From assembly GCF_022808645.1 (NCBI RefSeq), contig NZ_JAKZKT010000021.1, positions 1-64,000 of the forward strand: 64,000 nucleotides of DNA, in the 5' to 3' direction. Shown in pieces: positions 9,152 through 16,802 of this stretch (position 1 is its first letter; every line of letters begins with the position of its first letter). The notes beneath the pieces are model-generated. The model worked only from the letters and a program-made list of their open reading frames with translations. It ran no database searches and was not told the DNA's origin. The position numbers and the translations under genes are program-made. Origin of the DNA: Bacillus litorisediminis (GTDB lineage Bacteria > Bacillota > Bacilli > Bacillales > JC228).

Positions 9152-11761
9152 ATGAAAAAAGTTCATATTGTTCCGCACATGCATTGGGACAGAGAATGGT
9201 ATTTCTCGACGGAAGAATCTCGTATTTTATTAGTTAACAATATGGAAGAAATCTTAGATATGTTAGAGAATAATCCAGATTACCCTAACTATGTATTAGA
9301 TGGACAAACATCCATTTTAGAAGATTATTTTGCCGTAAAACCAGAGAACAGAGAAAGAGTTAAAAAGCTTGTTCAAGAGGGCCGTCTTATTATAGGACCA
9401 TGGTATACGCAGACTGATGAGATGGTGGTTGGCGGAGAGTCAATTGTCCGTAATCTGTTATATGGAATCAAAAACAGCGAAGAATTTGGCCCTTATATGC
9501 AAATTGGCTATCTGCCTGACTCATTTGGGCAATCGGCGCAAATGCCAATGATTTTAAACGGATTTGATATTAAGTATTCCATCTTTTGGCGTGGCACGTC
9601 AGAACGTCATGGAACCGATAAAACAGAATTTTATTGGGAAACGGATGATGGATCTAAAGTTCTCGTTCAATTGTTTCCGTTAGGGTATGCAATCGGCAAA
9701 TACTTGCCAGAGGATGAGGAAGCACTTCAGCAACGGATTGATAAATATTTTACGGTGCTGGACAGAGGAGCCACTACCGAGAATATTATTTTACCTAACG
9801 GTCACGACCAAATGCCGATTCAAAAAAATATTTTCACGATTATGGAAAAACTCCGAAAACTGTATCCGGACCGTGAATTCTTCTTAAGCAAGTATGAGAA
9901 TGTATTTGCTGAACTTGAAAAACAGGAAGGTCTTGCGACACTTTCAGGTGAATTTTTAGATGGCAAATATATGCGAGTCCATCGCAGTATTTACTCCACT
10001 CGTATGGATATCAAGGCAGCTAATGCCAGAATCGAGAACAAGATTACAAATATTTTAGAGCCCCTGGCATCTATCGCTTACAGCTTAGGTTTTGAATATC
10101 ATCATGGCTTAATTGAACTGATCTGGAAGGAAATTATGAAAAACCATGCTCATGACAGTATTGGCTGCTGCTGCTCGGATAAAGTTCACCGTGAAATTTG
10201 CAATCGTTTCTTCCTTGCAGAGGAAAGAGTGGATCAGCTAATCAAGTTTTATAAAAGAAAAATAGTAGATTCCATGAATACAGAGTGGAATTATGACCGG
10301 CTAACTGCCTTTAATTTACTTCCGTATGAGCGTAATGAGGTCGTGACGACAGAGGTTATCTCAAAATTCACGTCATTTAAGCTGATTGATGAAAATGCTG
10401 AGGAAGTTGAATTTGAGATTCTTGGAAGTGAAATCATGGATCCAGGACTGATAGACAGGCAGATTGTTCATTACGGCAACTACGATCCATTCATTAAATA
10501 TACAATCCAGCTAAGGGATACACTTCCAAGCATGGGGTATAAAACGTATTTTGTAGCAGAAAGCGATCATGAAGTCAATCAGTCAGCAGCCGAAACGGAA
10601 AAAGTAGACACTGATTTTTATGAAATTACCGTTAATCCAAATGGAACTTTAAATATTTTTGATAAGCAAACCAAACAAAGGTTTAACCAGGTTCTTTTAC
10701 TGGAAAATGGCGGCGACGACGGAGACGAATATGATTTTTCTCCATTACCAAACGAAACATTGATATATAGTGATCAGGTACAGGCAACTGTAGACGTAAC
10801 GCAAAATCAATATGAAGCAATTATGGATATTGAATACAGACTTAGTGTTCCGTCTGATTTGGAAAAAAGAAAAGCAGGAATAATGGATGGATTTGTAGAT
10901 GTTCGTCTTGTGGTGAAGGTACCGAATCATAAACCGATGATTGAAGTAAAAATAGAAGTTGATAACCAGGCGAAGGATCATCGTTTACGGGCATTAATCC
11001 CGACGAATATTGCCTCTGCATTCTCTATTTCCGACAACCAATTTGGTTCAATTAAACGAAAAGTTCTGGATGAAGCAATGGAGGTTTGGGAGCAAGAGAA
11101 TTGGGATGAGCGTCCAGACTCGATTTATCCAATGTTAAGTTATGTCGGTCTATCCAACGACACATATGGTGTGAGTGTCCTTACCAACAGTACAAGAGAA
11201 TACGAAATCGTTGGAGAAAGGTTTGATACGATTGCGATTACTCTTTTCAGAAGTATCGGCTACCTTGGTAAAGAAGAGATGCTGCGCCGACCCGGACGTC
11301 CATCTGGAATCAAACTGGCTACGCCTGATTCGCAAATGATTGGAAAACTGGAATTAGACTTTGCCATAACCACTCATCCAGGGTCTGCTCTAGAGGCCAA
11401 TGTGGCTCGTGTCGCAAAAGAGTATCTCACACCGGTGGAAACGTATAATAAGATCCCATATGATGCAATGAAACTAAATCAAGCGAAAATGAAAACGCCA
11501 CTGACATACAGCTTGTTGGAAGAAGCCGGGCCCAATGTTGTTCTAAGTACACTGAAAAAGGCTGAAAAAGCCAATCAGTTTGTTCTGCGTTTCTACAATC
11601 CTACAGATACTGAAAAAACGGCAGCCTTTAAGTTCAATCGTGAAATGGGCCAAGCCTATCTTGCAAACTTGAATGAAAAAGTGGCTGAAGAGCTAGACGT
11701 TCACAAAAATTCAGTCCAGACTATTGTAAAAACCAACCAAGTCAAGTCGATTTTGTTTTAA
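9152..11761 (+). CDS. mngB: GH38 alpha-mannosidase, mannosylglycerate-6-phosphate hydrolase type
   Basis: The 869-residue protein (E. coli MngB about 877) opens with VPHMHWDREW, whose His11 and Asp13 are zinc ligands. The nucleophile region PDSFGQSAQMP has Asp123. Further family motifs are LPNGHDQMP and KNHAHDSIGCC. No signal peptide is visible, so it is cytosolic and would act on the phosphorylated substrate delivered by the PTS, releasing mannose-6-phosphate and glycerate. It lies 25 bases after the PTS gene with a GGGGAG site. The adjacent glycerate kinase supports mannosylglycerate rather than glycan turnover. Confidence 0.87.
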   Translation: MKKVHIVPHMHWDREWYFSTEESRILLVNNMEEILDMLENNPDYPNYVLDGQTSILEDYFAVKPENRERVKKLVQEGRLIIGPWYTQTDEMVVGGESIVRNLLYGIKNSEEFGPYMQIGYLPDSFGQSAQMPMILNGFDIKYSIFWRGTSERHGTDKTEFYWETDDGSKVLVQLFPLGYAIGKYLPEDEEALQQRIDKYFTVLDRGATTENIILPNGHDQMPIQKNIFTIMEKLRKLYPDREFFLSKYENVFAELEKQEGLATLSGEFLDGKYMRVHRSIYSTRMDIKAANARIENKITNILEPLASIAYSLGFEYHHGLIELIWKEIMKNHAHDSIGCCCSDKVHREICNRFFLAEERVDQLIKFYKRKIVDSMNTEWNYDRLTAFNLLPYERNEVVTTEVISKFTSFKLIDENAEEVEFEILGSEIMDPGLIDRQIVHYGNYDPFIKYTIQLRDTLPSMGYKTYFVAESDHEVNQSAAETEKVDTDFYEITVNPNGTLNIFDKQTKQRFNQVLLLENGGDDGDEYDFSPLPNETLIYSDQVQATVDVTQNQYEAIMDIEYRLSVPSDLEKRKAGIMDGFVDVRLVVKVPNHKPMIEVKIEVDNQAKDHRLRALIPTNIASAFSISDNQFGSIKRKVLDEAMEVWEQENWDERPDSIYPMLSYVGLSNDTYGVSVLTNSTREYEIVGERFDTIAITLFRSIGYLGKEEMLRRPGRPSGIKLATPDSQMIGKLELDFAITTHPGSALEANVARVAKEYLTPVETYNKIPYDAMKLNQAKMKTPLTYSLLEEAGPNVVLSTLKKAEKANQFVLRFYNPTDTEKTAAFKFNREMGQAYLANLNEKVAEELDVHKNSVQTIVKTNQVKSILF

Positions 11762-11765
11762 AATA

Positions 11766-11803
11766 AAGAAAAAGGCACGAAGCTAGTGTCTTTTTCTTTT
11801 ATC
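11766..11803 (+). terminator. intergenic hairpin between mannosidase and glycerate kinase genes
   Basis: AAAGAAAAAG-x-CAC pairs with GTG-x-CTTTTTCTTT and is followed by T-rich sequence. It could reduce expression of the kinase relative to the first two genes or stabilise the upstream message. Confidence 0.55.
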
Positions 11804-11822
11804 GTGTCAGGAGGTTTATCAG

Positions 11823-12965
11823 TTGAAGGTGCTCATCGCAATAGATTCGTTTAAAGGTAGTCTGTCTTCTGTTGATTCCGGTGAAGCAATCAGCTTGGGG
11901 ATTAAAGAAGTGTATGATGATGCGGAAATTGTCATCATTCCAATCGCTGATGGCGGAGAGGGAACGGTTGAAGCTCTTGTTCAGGCAACTCAAGGGAAAT
12001 ACGTAGAAAAAGAAGTAATTGGCCCATTAGGCAGACCGGTTCAAGCAGTTTATGGAATATTAGGAAATGGCACAACAGCTGTGATTGAAGTTGCGGCTGC
12101 ATGCGGACTTCCGCTTGTTCCAGTAAATGAACGGAATCCTTATTACACAACTACTTATGGAGTTGGACAATTAATCCTGCATGCAATCGAAAAAGGTTGC
12201 CGCGACTTTATTGTTGGTTTGGGCGGAAGTGCCACTAATGATGCAGGGGTCGGTATGCTTCAGGCATTGGGATTTTCTTTCATTGATGATGATGAAAAGG
12301 AAATCGGATATGGCGGACTTGAATTACAAAAAATCCGCAAGATTGATTTAACCGGTGTTCATAAAGAATTGAAAAACTGTACGTTTAAGGCAGCATCTGA
12401 TGTAACTAATCCCCTATCTGGCGAAAATGGGGCTGCCTATATATATGGACCTCAAAAAGGGGCCACTCCAGAAATGGTACAAGTGTTAGATAAAGGTCTT
12501 GCTCATTTTGCTAACCTGACTTTAGCTCAGTTAGGCAAAGATATTCAGCACATTTCGGGGGCAGGAGCTGCCGGAGGACTAGGTGCTGCCTTTGCCGGAT
12601 TCCTAAATGCAGAGATTCATTCAGGAATAGATGTATTATTCGAAACCGTTGGTATGAAAGAAAAAATGGCAGGGGTCGACCTGGTCATAACGGGTGAAGG
12701 AAAGCTTGATGGTCAAACTTCCATGGGGAAAGCACCATTAGGAGTCGCTCAACTGGCTTCGCAATTTAATATTCCTGTTATAGCACTAGCTGGAGGTGTA
12801 ACAAAGGAGGCTTCCATTCTGAACCAGCGGGGGATTACGTCATTCTTTTCGATCACCAATGGCCCTCTTTCTCTAGAAGAAGCTATGGATCCTGTGAATG
12901 CATTTGAGAATATGAGGATGATGACTGAACAGCTTTTCCGACTGATTAAAGGGATAAAGGCATAG
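11823..12965 (+). CDS. glxK: glycerate kinase (GarK/GlxK family)
   Basis: TTG start eight bases after AGGAGG. The 380-residue product has the family motifs IAIDSFKGSLSS at the N terminus, GLGGSATNDAGVGMLQALG mid-protein and TGEGKLDGQTSMGKAP in the C-terminal domain. It uses ATP to phosphorylate D-glycerate (2-phosphoglycerate in this family) in the cytosol. It follows the mannosidase, so it channels the glycerate half of mannosylglycerate into lower glycolysis. No mannose-6-phosphate isomerase gene is nearby; that half would rely on a gene elsewhere. Confidence 0.92.
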   Translation: MKVLIAIDSFKGSLSSVDSGEAISLGIKEVYDDAEIVIIPIADGGEGTVEALVQATQGKYVEKEVIGPLGRPVQAVYGILGNGTTAVIEVAAACGLPLVPVNERNPYYTTTYGVGQLILHAIEKGCRDFIVGLGGSATNDAGVGMLQALGFSFIDDDEKEIGYGGLELQKIRKIDLTGVHKELKNCTFKAASDVTNPLSGENGAAYIYGPQKGATPEMVQVLDKGLAHFANLTLAQLGKDIQHISGAGAAGGLGAAFAGFLNAEIHSGIDVLFETVGMKEKMAGVDLVITGEGKLDGQTSMGKAPLGVAQLASQFNIPVIALAGGVTKEASILNQRGITSFFSITNGPLSLEEAMDPVNAFENMRMMTEQLFRLIKGIKA

Positions 12966-12989
12966 GATTTCTTGATAAAGTTTTCCTGA

Positions 12990-13031
12990 TAAAAAATCAA
13001 CACTGCCATCTGACAGTGTTGATTTTTTTTA
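12990..13031. terminator. bidirectional terminator
   Basis: AAAAAATCAACACTGCC and its near complement (GACAGTGTTGATTTTTT) form a long stem flanked by A and T runs, between the convergent glycerate kinase and DUF2653-like genes. Confidence 0.85.
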
Positions 13032-13036
13032 ACCAT

Positions 13037-13324
13037 TTATTTAATGACTGCGATAATCCCCTCGATATCATCCAGCACTAGCTCAATCCCAGCAAAAGGG
13101 TCTCGGTGTAAAAACTCATCCAGCCACAAACGCAGAGCCTCAATAATGTTTTTCGTAATCAAGACCTGCTTTCTGTCATGAACATAGGCTTCTGCGGAAA
13201 AGCCATAGTCATCATCATACATGAGCTCGACTTCCACCTCTTCTGGTTTCACTTGCTTTTTTCGGGCTATATACACGCATAGGGCATTAATAATATCCTG
13301 TTCAGAGATGATTAGCTTCTCCAT
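13037..13324 (-). CDS. YxcD-like (DUF2653) protein
   Basis: The 95-residue acidic protein has no signal peptide or membrane segment. It resembles the short YxcD/DUF2653 family of Bacillus (IISEQDIINALCVYIA... VEVELMYDDDYGFSAEA), whose function is unknown. It overlaps the upstream membrane protein gene by 13 bases, so the two are cotranscribed. The assignment is from memory of the family pattern. Confidence 0.65.
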   Translation of the reverse strand: MEKLIISEQDIINALCVYIARKKQVKPEEVEVELMYDDDYGFSAEAYVHDRKQVLITKNIIEALRLWLDEFLHRDPFAGIELVLDDIEGIIAVIK

Positions 13325-13752
13325 GAATTTTCTTCCTCTTTTTTACGTTTGTTCTTGAAGAAGGACAATATACCTCGGATTAAAGCAATCACCAAAACGA
13401 TCGCCATAATATTAACGAATAAGCCAAGCATATAACCTAATACTCCCATGTTGGCAAATAGACTGCCAAATAAGAGTCCAGCAATTCCACCTAGCATCAA
13501 GCCTTTCATAAGACCGCCAGTCATAAATCCGCCTGTTTTATTGGCAGTGGCAGATTTATTAATGGTTGAATGATCGGCTTTGTTTTGGAAACTTGATTGA
13601 TTCGTTGTGCTGCTGTTATTGAAGTTAAAGCCCTTCTTACCTGATTTATAAGATTTGGCTTCTACTGTGGTTATGTGGTCTGGGAAAACAAAGTGACTAA
13701 CGGGTGCAAAGATAAGCGCTGCCGTTAGTAATGCTGATAATATTTTTTTCAT
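13312..13752 (-). CDS. secreted or membrane-anchored small protein, glycine-rich membrane segment
   Basis: The 146-residue protein has a signal peptide (residues 1 to about 32), a Ser/Thr/Asn-rich extracellular linker (about 33-72), a glycine-rich hydrophobic pair of segments (GGFMTGGLMKGLMLGGIAGLLFGSLF, then a second helix about 110-132) and a basic tail. The Gly-Leu-rich segment resembles the membrane part of Tim44-like bacterial proteins, but the Tim44 domain itself is absent. It is coupled to the DUF2653-like gene. Function unknown. Confidence 0.7.
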   Translation of the reverse strand: MKKILSALLTAALIFAPVSHFVFPDHITTVEAKSYKSGKKGFNFNNSSTTNQSSFQNKADHSTINKSATANKTGGFMTGGLMKGLMLGGIAGLLFGSLFANMGVLGYMLGLFVNIMAIVLVIALIRGILSFFKNKRKKEEENSWRS

Positions 13753-14204
13753 AATTGCATTCCTCTCCTGTATATATAGTAGTATGTCTAATAGTTGTAT
13801 AAAATTGTGCTAGTAAACTACTTCACATCACCTTCCCAATCTTCTTACTATTTACGGTACAGTATGTAAAAGGTTTCATTATTTTAATAAAATAGTAGCA
13901 GCCAATTTTTGGAGTTTGAGACAATAAAAAAACTTAGCGGAACTGCTGTCTGTAATAAATCCGATTCCGCCATACCACTGGTGATATAGGACATAATCGC
14001 CTCTATTTGCCGAAAAACATACAATAATTGCTCGGTTCGGGGGATGAAAATTTAGAAGGTAGTTACTTCTATAATGGTATTACAATATAAATTACAGTAA
14101 AAGATAACAGCTTTGTTCGGAATGAAGTTATTTTTAAAAAACGCACAAATAAATCCTGTCACAAAACGGTCACCAGAGGATATAGGAGATTACGTAAATA
14201 CGAT
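13753..14204. other. gene-free stretch ahead of the Mn riboswitch
   Basis: No ORF with a plausible ribosome site, no hairpin with T-tract and no recognised operator was found here. The left end must hold the promoter of the minus-strand membrane protein gene, but I cannot place it with confidence. Confidence 0.5.
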
Positions 14205-14233
14205 TTGACAAAAGTGAGAGCATCTTTTATAGT
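14205..14233 (+). promoter_or_regulatory. sigma-A promoter of the Mn riboswitch operon
   Basis: A consensus -35 TTGACA (14205-14210), a 17-base spacer and -10 TATAGT (14228-14233) place the transcript start near 14240, about 20 bases before the riboswitch aptamer. Confidence 0.85.
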
Positions 14234-14260
14234 AAAAGTATCAAATGGAATAAGTTCTCC

Positions 14261-14357
14261 TAAAGGGGAGTAGCTTTTACAACAGAGTCGTCAGTTCGGA
14301 GGGTATCCAATCTCCCGGCTTTGTTGGCAACTAATCGTTGTTAGCAAGACCTTTGCC
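14261..14357 (+). promoter_or_regulatory. yybP-ykoY manganese riboswitch
   Basis: The aptamer shows the class hallmarks: AAAGGGGAGTAGC at 14262-14274, AGTCGTCAGTTC, CCCGGCTTTGTTGGCAAC, and TTAGCAAGACCTTTGCC at the 3' side. The order and spacing match the structurally studied L. lactis member. P1 pairs AAAGG (14262-14266) with CCTTT (14350-14354). That same 3' strand is the 5' arm of the next terminator, so metal binding should favour read-through. The class senses Mn2+ and usually precedes efflux pumps or TerC-type proteins; here it precedes an FbpB/Spo0M-like operon. Confidence 0.93.
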
Positions 14358-14384
14358 TATTAGGTAAAGGTCTTTATTGTTTTT
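14346..14384 (+). terminator. riboswitch-controlled terminator T1
   Basis: Arms 14346-14357 and 14363-14374 (AAGACCTTTGCC with GGTAAAGGTCTT, one G-T pair) are followed by TTATTGTTTTT. The 5' arm shares bases with riboswitch P1, making the two structures mutually exclusive. Confidence 0.85.
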
Positions 14385-14387
14385 ACA

Positions 14388-14419
14388 AAACCTTTACCGG
14401 ATTCGGTAAAGGTTTTTTT
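14388..14419 (+). terminator. second, chained terminator T2
   Basis: Perfect arms 14388-14399 and 14404-14415 with seven or more T. Its 5' arm ACCTTTACC (14390-14398) is also perfectly complementary over nine bases to the 3' arm of T1 (14363-14371). When T1 is open, that arm can therefore capture and open T2. Confidence 0.85.
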
Positions 14420-14458
14420 CGTTTCAAGCCGATAATGTAATAAAAGGAGAGATAAACG

Positions 14459-14623
14459 ATGAGAAAACCAAAAGTAGACTTTTTAGAATTAGTTAGAAAA
14501 AACAAAGAAGATTTACTGAGAGATAAAGAACAAATCGAAAAAATCGAGGAACGAATTGAAGAAAGACAAGTACACAGTGAAAAAAGGAAATATGAAAATT
14601 TTGGGGCAGGAGGAGCTATATGA
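14459..14623 (+). CDS. FbpB-family small basic protein
   Basis: This 54-codon gene has ATG at 14459, eight bases after AAAGGAGAG. The product starts MRKPKVDFLELVRKNKEDLL and continues with a charged helix RDKEQIEKIEERIEE, the pattern of the Fur-regulated basic protein FbpB family (about 50 residues). B. subtilis FbpB assists the FsrA small RNA in iron sparing. Here the gene is behind a Mn riboswitch instead of an evident Fur box. Its TGA overlaps the ATG of the next gene (ATGA), indicating translational coupling. Family assignment is by recognised N-terminal pattern. Confidence 0.75.
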   Translation: MRKPKVDFLELVRKNKEDLLRDKEQIEKIEERIEERQVHSEKRKYENFGAGGAI

Positions 14624-15012
14624 TACTTAGAAAATATATGTCTCTTTTAGGGATAGGTTCAGCCCAGATTGACCTAATCCTCGAAAATGAAACGTATAAA
14701 CCTGGCGAGGAGGTAAAGGGATATTTTTTGATTAAGGGAGGGACCGTTGTCCAAAAATTAAAGCGAATTGAGTGTGATTTGATCAGGGGGGATTTGAAAG
14801 GAGAAACCGAAGAAACCATTGAAACGAAGACGATATTAACATCTAAGAATATTCAGTGTGAAACCGCGGAGCGAATCCCGTTTCGCTTTCTGCTCCCAGA
14901 ATCAATTCAAGTATCGTCAGGTACAATAAGCTACCATTTTAGAACAAGATTAGTTTTTGAAAAGGGAATAGAAAGCAAGGACTTGGATGTGATTCGGATT
15001 GTTGGAAAATAA
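14620..15012 (+). CDS. short Spo0M-like (arrestin-fold) protein
   Basis: The 130-residue product has the N-terminal pattern of Spo0M: LLGIGSAQIDLILENETYKPGEEVKGYFLIKGGTVVQKLKRIECDL, a beta-rich arrestin-like domain. Full Spo0M proteins are about 250 residues, so only the first domain is present, with a natural stop. It could be a shortened paralogue or a truncated gene. It is coupled by ATGA to the FbpB-like gene and so is under the Mn riboswitch. Spo0M affects entry into sporulation in B. subtilis; the role of this short form is unknown. Confidence 0.72.
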   Translation: MILRKYMSLLGIGSAQIDLILENETYKPGEEVKGYFLIKGGTVVQKLKRIECDLIRGDLKGETEETIETKTILTSKNIQCETAERIPFRFLLPESIQVSSGTISYHFRTRLVFEKGIESKDLDVIRIVGK

Positions 15013-15024
15013 TAATGAAGGTGC

Positions 15025-15046
15025 GGGATCTGCTTTTTAGCAGATC
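15025..15046 (+). other. intercistronic hairpin
   Basis: GGATCTGC and GCAGATCC form an eight-base perfect stem with a six-base loop between the Spo0M-like and YkvA-like genes. There is no T-tract, so it is more likely an mRNA stability or processing element than a terminator. Confidence 0.5.
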
Positions 15047-15068
15047 CATGCCCTAAAAAGGTGATGAC

Positions 15069-15347
15069 ATGACAAGATTTTTAAGAAGAATGAAATTTGT
15101 CTTTACTTTTTGGAAGTCACTTCCGTTTATAGGGGAGTTCTTTTTGTCAAAGGAAGTGGAGACGAAGAAAAAAGTAATGAGTCTTGCGCTGATTTTAGGC
15201 TATGCCCTCTTTCCCTTTGACTTAATTCCAGACTTTTTGGTTTTGTTTGGAATCATTGATGATACGGTGATTATTGCCTTTATAATTGAAAGGATGATAA
15301 AGTGGGCTCCTGATTCACTTAAAGAAAAATATCGTTTAGAAAAGTGA
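15069..15347 (+). CDS. YkvA/DUF1232 family membrane protein
   Basis: The 92-residue product shows the DUF1232 signature LALILGYALFPFDLIPDFLVLFGIIDDTVIIAFIIERMI, two closely spaced hydrophobic helices joined by the PxDLIPD turn. Function of the family is unknown. It lies 56 bases after the Spo0M-like gene on the same strand, with an AAAAGGTGATG site, and is probably the last gene of the Mn riboswitch operon. Confidence 0.82.
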   Translation: MTRFLRRMKFVFTFWKSLPFIGEFFLSKEVETKKKVMSLALILGYALFPFDLIPDFLVLFGIIDDTVIIAFIIERMIKWAPDSLKEKYRLEK

Positions 15348-15431
15348 TCTTAATTTATGAGGTTACTTATTACGGGATTTTCGTTTACTATTAAAATAGG
15401 TTAATCATCATAGGAAAGATTGGGGATCTAA

Positions 15432-16373
15432 ATGACAAAAAAGGTTTATTTCAACCATGATGGCGGGGTCGATGATCTCGTTTCGTTATTTCTTTTATTA
15501 AAAATGGATAGTGTTGAACTGACTGGTGTGTCAGTCATTCCTGCTGATTGCTACTTAGAGCCGGCCGTATATGCAAGCCGTAAAATCATAGACCGCTTTG
15601 GTAATGGCATAGGGCTTGACGTGGCAGAGTCTAATTCACGCGGTAAAAATCCGTTTCCCAAGGATTGGCGCATGCATGCTTTTTTTGTAGATGCTCTTCC
15701 GATTTTAAATGAGTCTGGAAAGGTTGTTACTACAGTGGCCGACCAGCCAGCTCACTTACATATGATTGAGAAAATCCAATCATCAGATGAAAAAACAACC
15801 CTTCTGTTTACAGGTCCGCTTACGGATTTAGCGCGAGCATTGGATGCAGCTCCAGATATCGAAGAAAAAATAGAACGGCTTGTCTGGATGGGTGGAACCT
15901 TCCGGGAAGCGGGGAATGTGGAAGAACCTGAACATGATGGAACAGCTGAGTGGAATGCGTTTTGGGACCCGGAAGCGGTTGGACGTGTCTGGGAAAGTAA
16001 GATTGAGATAGATTTAGTCGCATTAGAAAGTACAAACAAGGTGCCGTTAACGCTGGATGTCCGGAAACGTTGGGCTGCTGAACGAAAACATCTGGGTGTC
16101 GATTTTCTCGGGCAATGCTACGCTATGGTACCGCCTCTTGTCCATTTTGCTACGAACTCAACCTACTACCTGTGGGATGTATTAACGACAGCGTTCGTAG
16201 GAAACAGGGATTTAGTAAAAGTGGAAAGACTCTATAGCAAGGTGATTACAGACGGACCTAGCCAAGGCCGAACCGTGGAAGCTGCTGACGGCAGACCAGT
16301 TAATTTAGTGTATGATGTCAACCGAGATGCTTTTTTCGATTATATAACGGATTTAGCTAAAAAGGAGTCTTGA
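15432..16373 (+). CDS. inosine/uridine-preferring nucleoside hydrolase family protein
   Basis: The 313-residue product has the calcium-binding N-terminal motif FNHDGGVDDLVSL and the family motifs LFTGPLTDLARAL, WMGGTF and EWNAFWDPEA. Such enzymes split ribonucleosides into base and ribose in purine/pyrimidine salvage. No transporter or deoxyribose gene lies alongside; it appears monocistronic. Substrate range cannot be told from sequence. Confidence 0.9.
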   Translation: MTKKVYFNHDGGVDDLVSLFLLLKMDSVELTGVSVIPADCYLEPAVYASRKIIDRFGNGIGLDVAESNSRGKNPFPKDWRMHAFFVDALPILNESGKVVTTVADQPAHLHMIEKIQSSDEKTTLLFTGPLTDLARALDAAPDIEEKIERLVWMGGTFREAGNVEEPEHDGTAEWNAFWDPEAVGRVWESKIEIDLVALESTNKVPLTLDVRKRWAAERKHLGVDFLGQCYAMVPPLVHFATNSTYYLWDVLTTAFVGNRDLVKVERLYSKVITDGPSQGRTVEAADGRPVNLVYDVNRDAFFDYITDLAKKES

Positions 16374-16411
16374 TTGACATGAATTGGCCCGTTAATTGTT
16401 CTATTCAAAAA

Positions 16412-16431
16412 TTAAATGAACGTTTGTTTAA
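16412..16431. promoter_or_regulatory. imperfect TTAAACAAACGTTTGTTTAA-type palindrome
   Basis: TTAAATGAACGTTTGTTTAA is symmetric at eight of ten positions per half. It has the same CG-centred core as the copies at 6206, 38491 and 50485. It lies between the nucleoside hydrolase stop and the terminator at 16461. Confidence 0.35.
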
Positions 16432-16460
16432 TGATTGAGTATATCTTGTAAAACATAGAA

Positions 16461-16497
16461 GAAGCACTTCTCCGTTAGCGGGCAGTGCTTCTTTTTA
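16461..16497 (+). terminator. terminator of the nucleoside hydrolase gene
   Basis: GAAGCACT and AGTGCTTC form the stem at the ends of an interval containing a smaller CCGTTAGCGG hairpin; TTTTTAG follows. Confidence 0.8.
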
Positions 16498-16626
16498 GAT
16501 TTATGTATACATGTTTCATTCATTTTATTTATGAATCTTTGGATAAAATACCGCAATTTGTGACACACTTTTCTGAAACAGGACATTTCAAATGGTGACA
16601 GCACCGGAAAGGAGATCTATAACATC

Positions 16627-16734
16627 ATGATTGAATTCATTAAAGGTATCATTGAAAAAATTAATGAATTGATCGTCGAGTTAGTTGAATTTGATTATGA
16701 AGAGGCTTATGAAGAAATGCTGAAGAGGAAGTAA
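16627..16734 (+). CDS. 35-residue amphipathic peptide
   Basis: ATG at 16627 follows AAAGGAG by 12 bases, and TAA lies at 16732-16734. The peptide begins MIEFIKGIIEKINELIVELV, an Ile/Leu-rich amphipathic helix with acidic and Lys residues on one face, and continues with an acidic segment ending KRK. The gene is an isolated unit with its own downstream terminator at 16754. It resembles short amphipathic peptides in general character (phenol-soluble-modulin-like or membrane-associated regulatory peptides), but I cannot assign a family. Coding status is supported by composition, ribosome site and flanking terminators. Confidence 0.5.
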   Translation: MIEFIKGIIEKINELIVELVEFDYEEAYEEMLKRK

Positions 16735-16753
16735 TTTACTTTTTACAAAATGA

Positions 16754-16797
16754 GGCACCCCTTTTTATGACAATCATAAAAAGGGGTCCTTTTATTT
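16754..16797. terminator. strong bidirectional terminator
   Basis: The arms around CACCCCTTTTTATGA and TCATAAAAAGGGGTCC (near-perfect, three-base loop) are followed by TTTTATTT. It serves the small peptide gene on the plus strand and the lipid kinase gene on the minus strand. Confidence 0.85.
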
Positions 16798-16802
16798 AGT
16801 GC

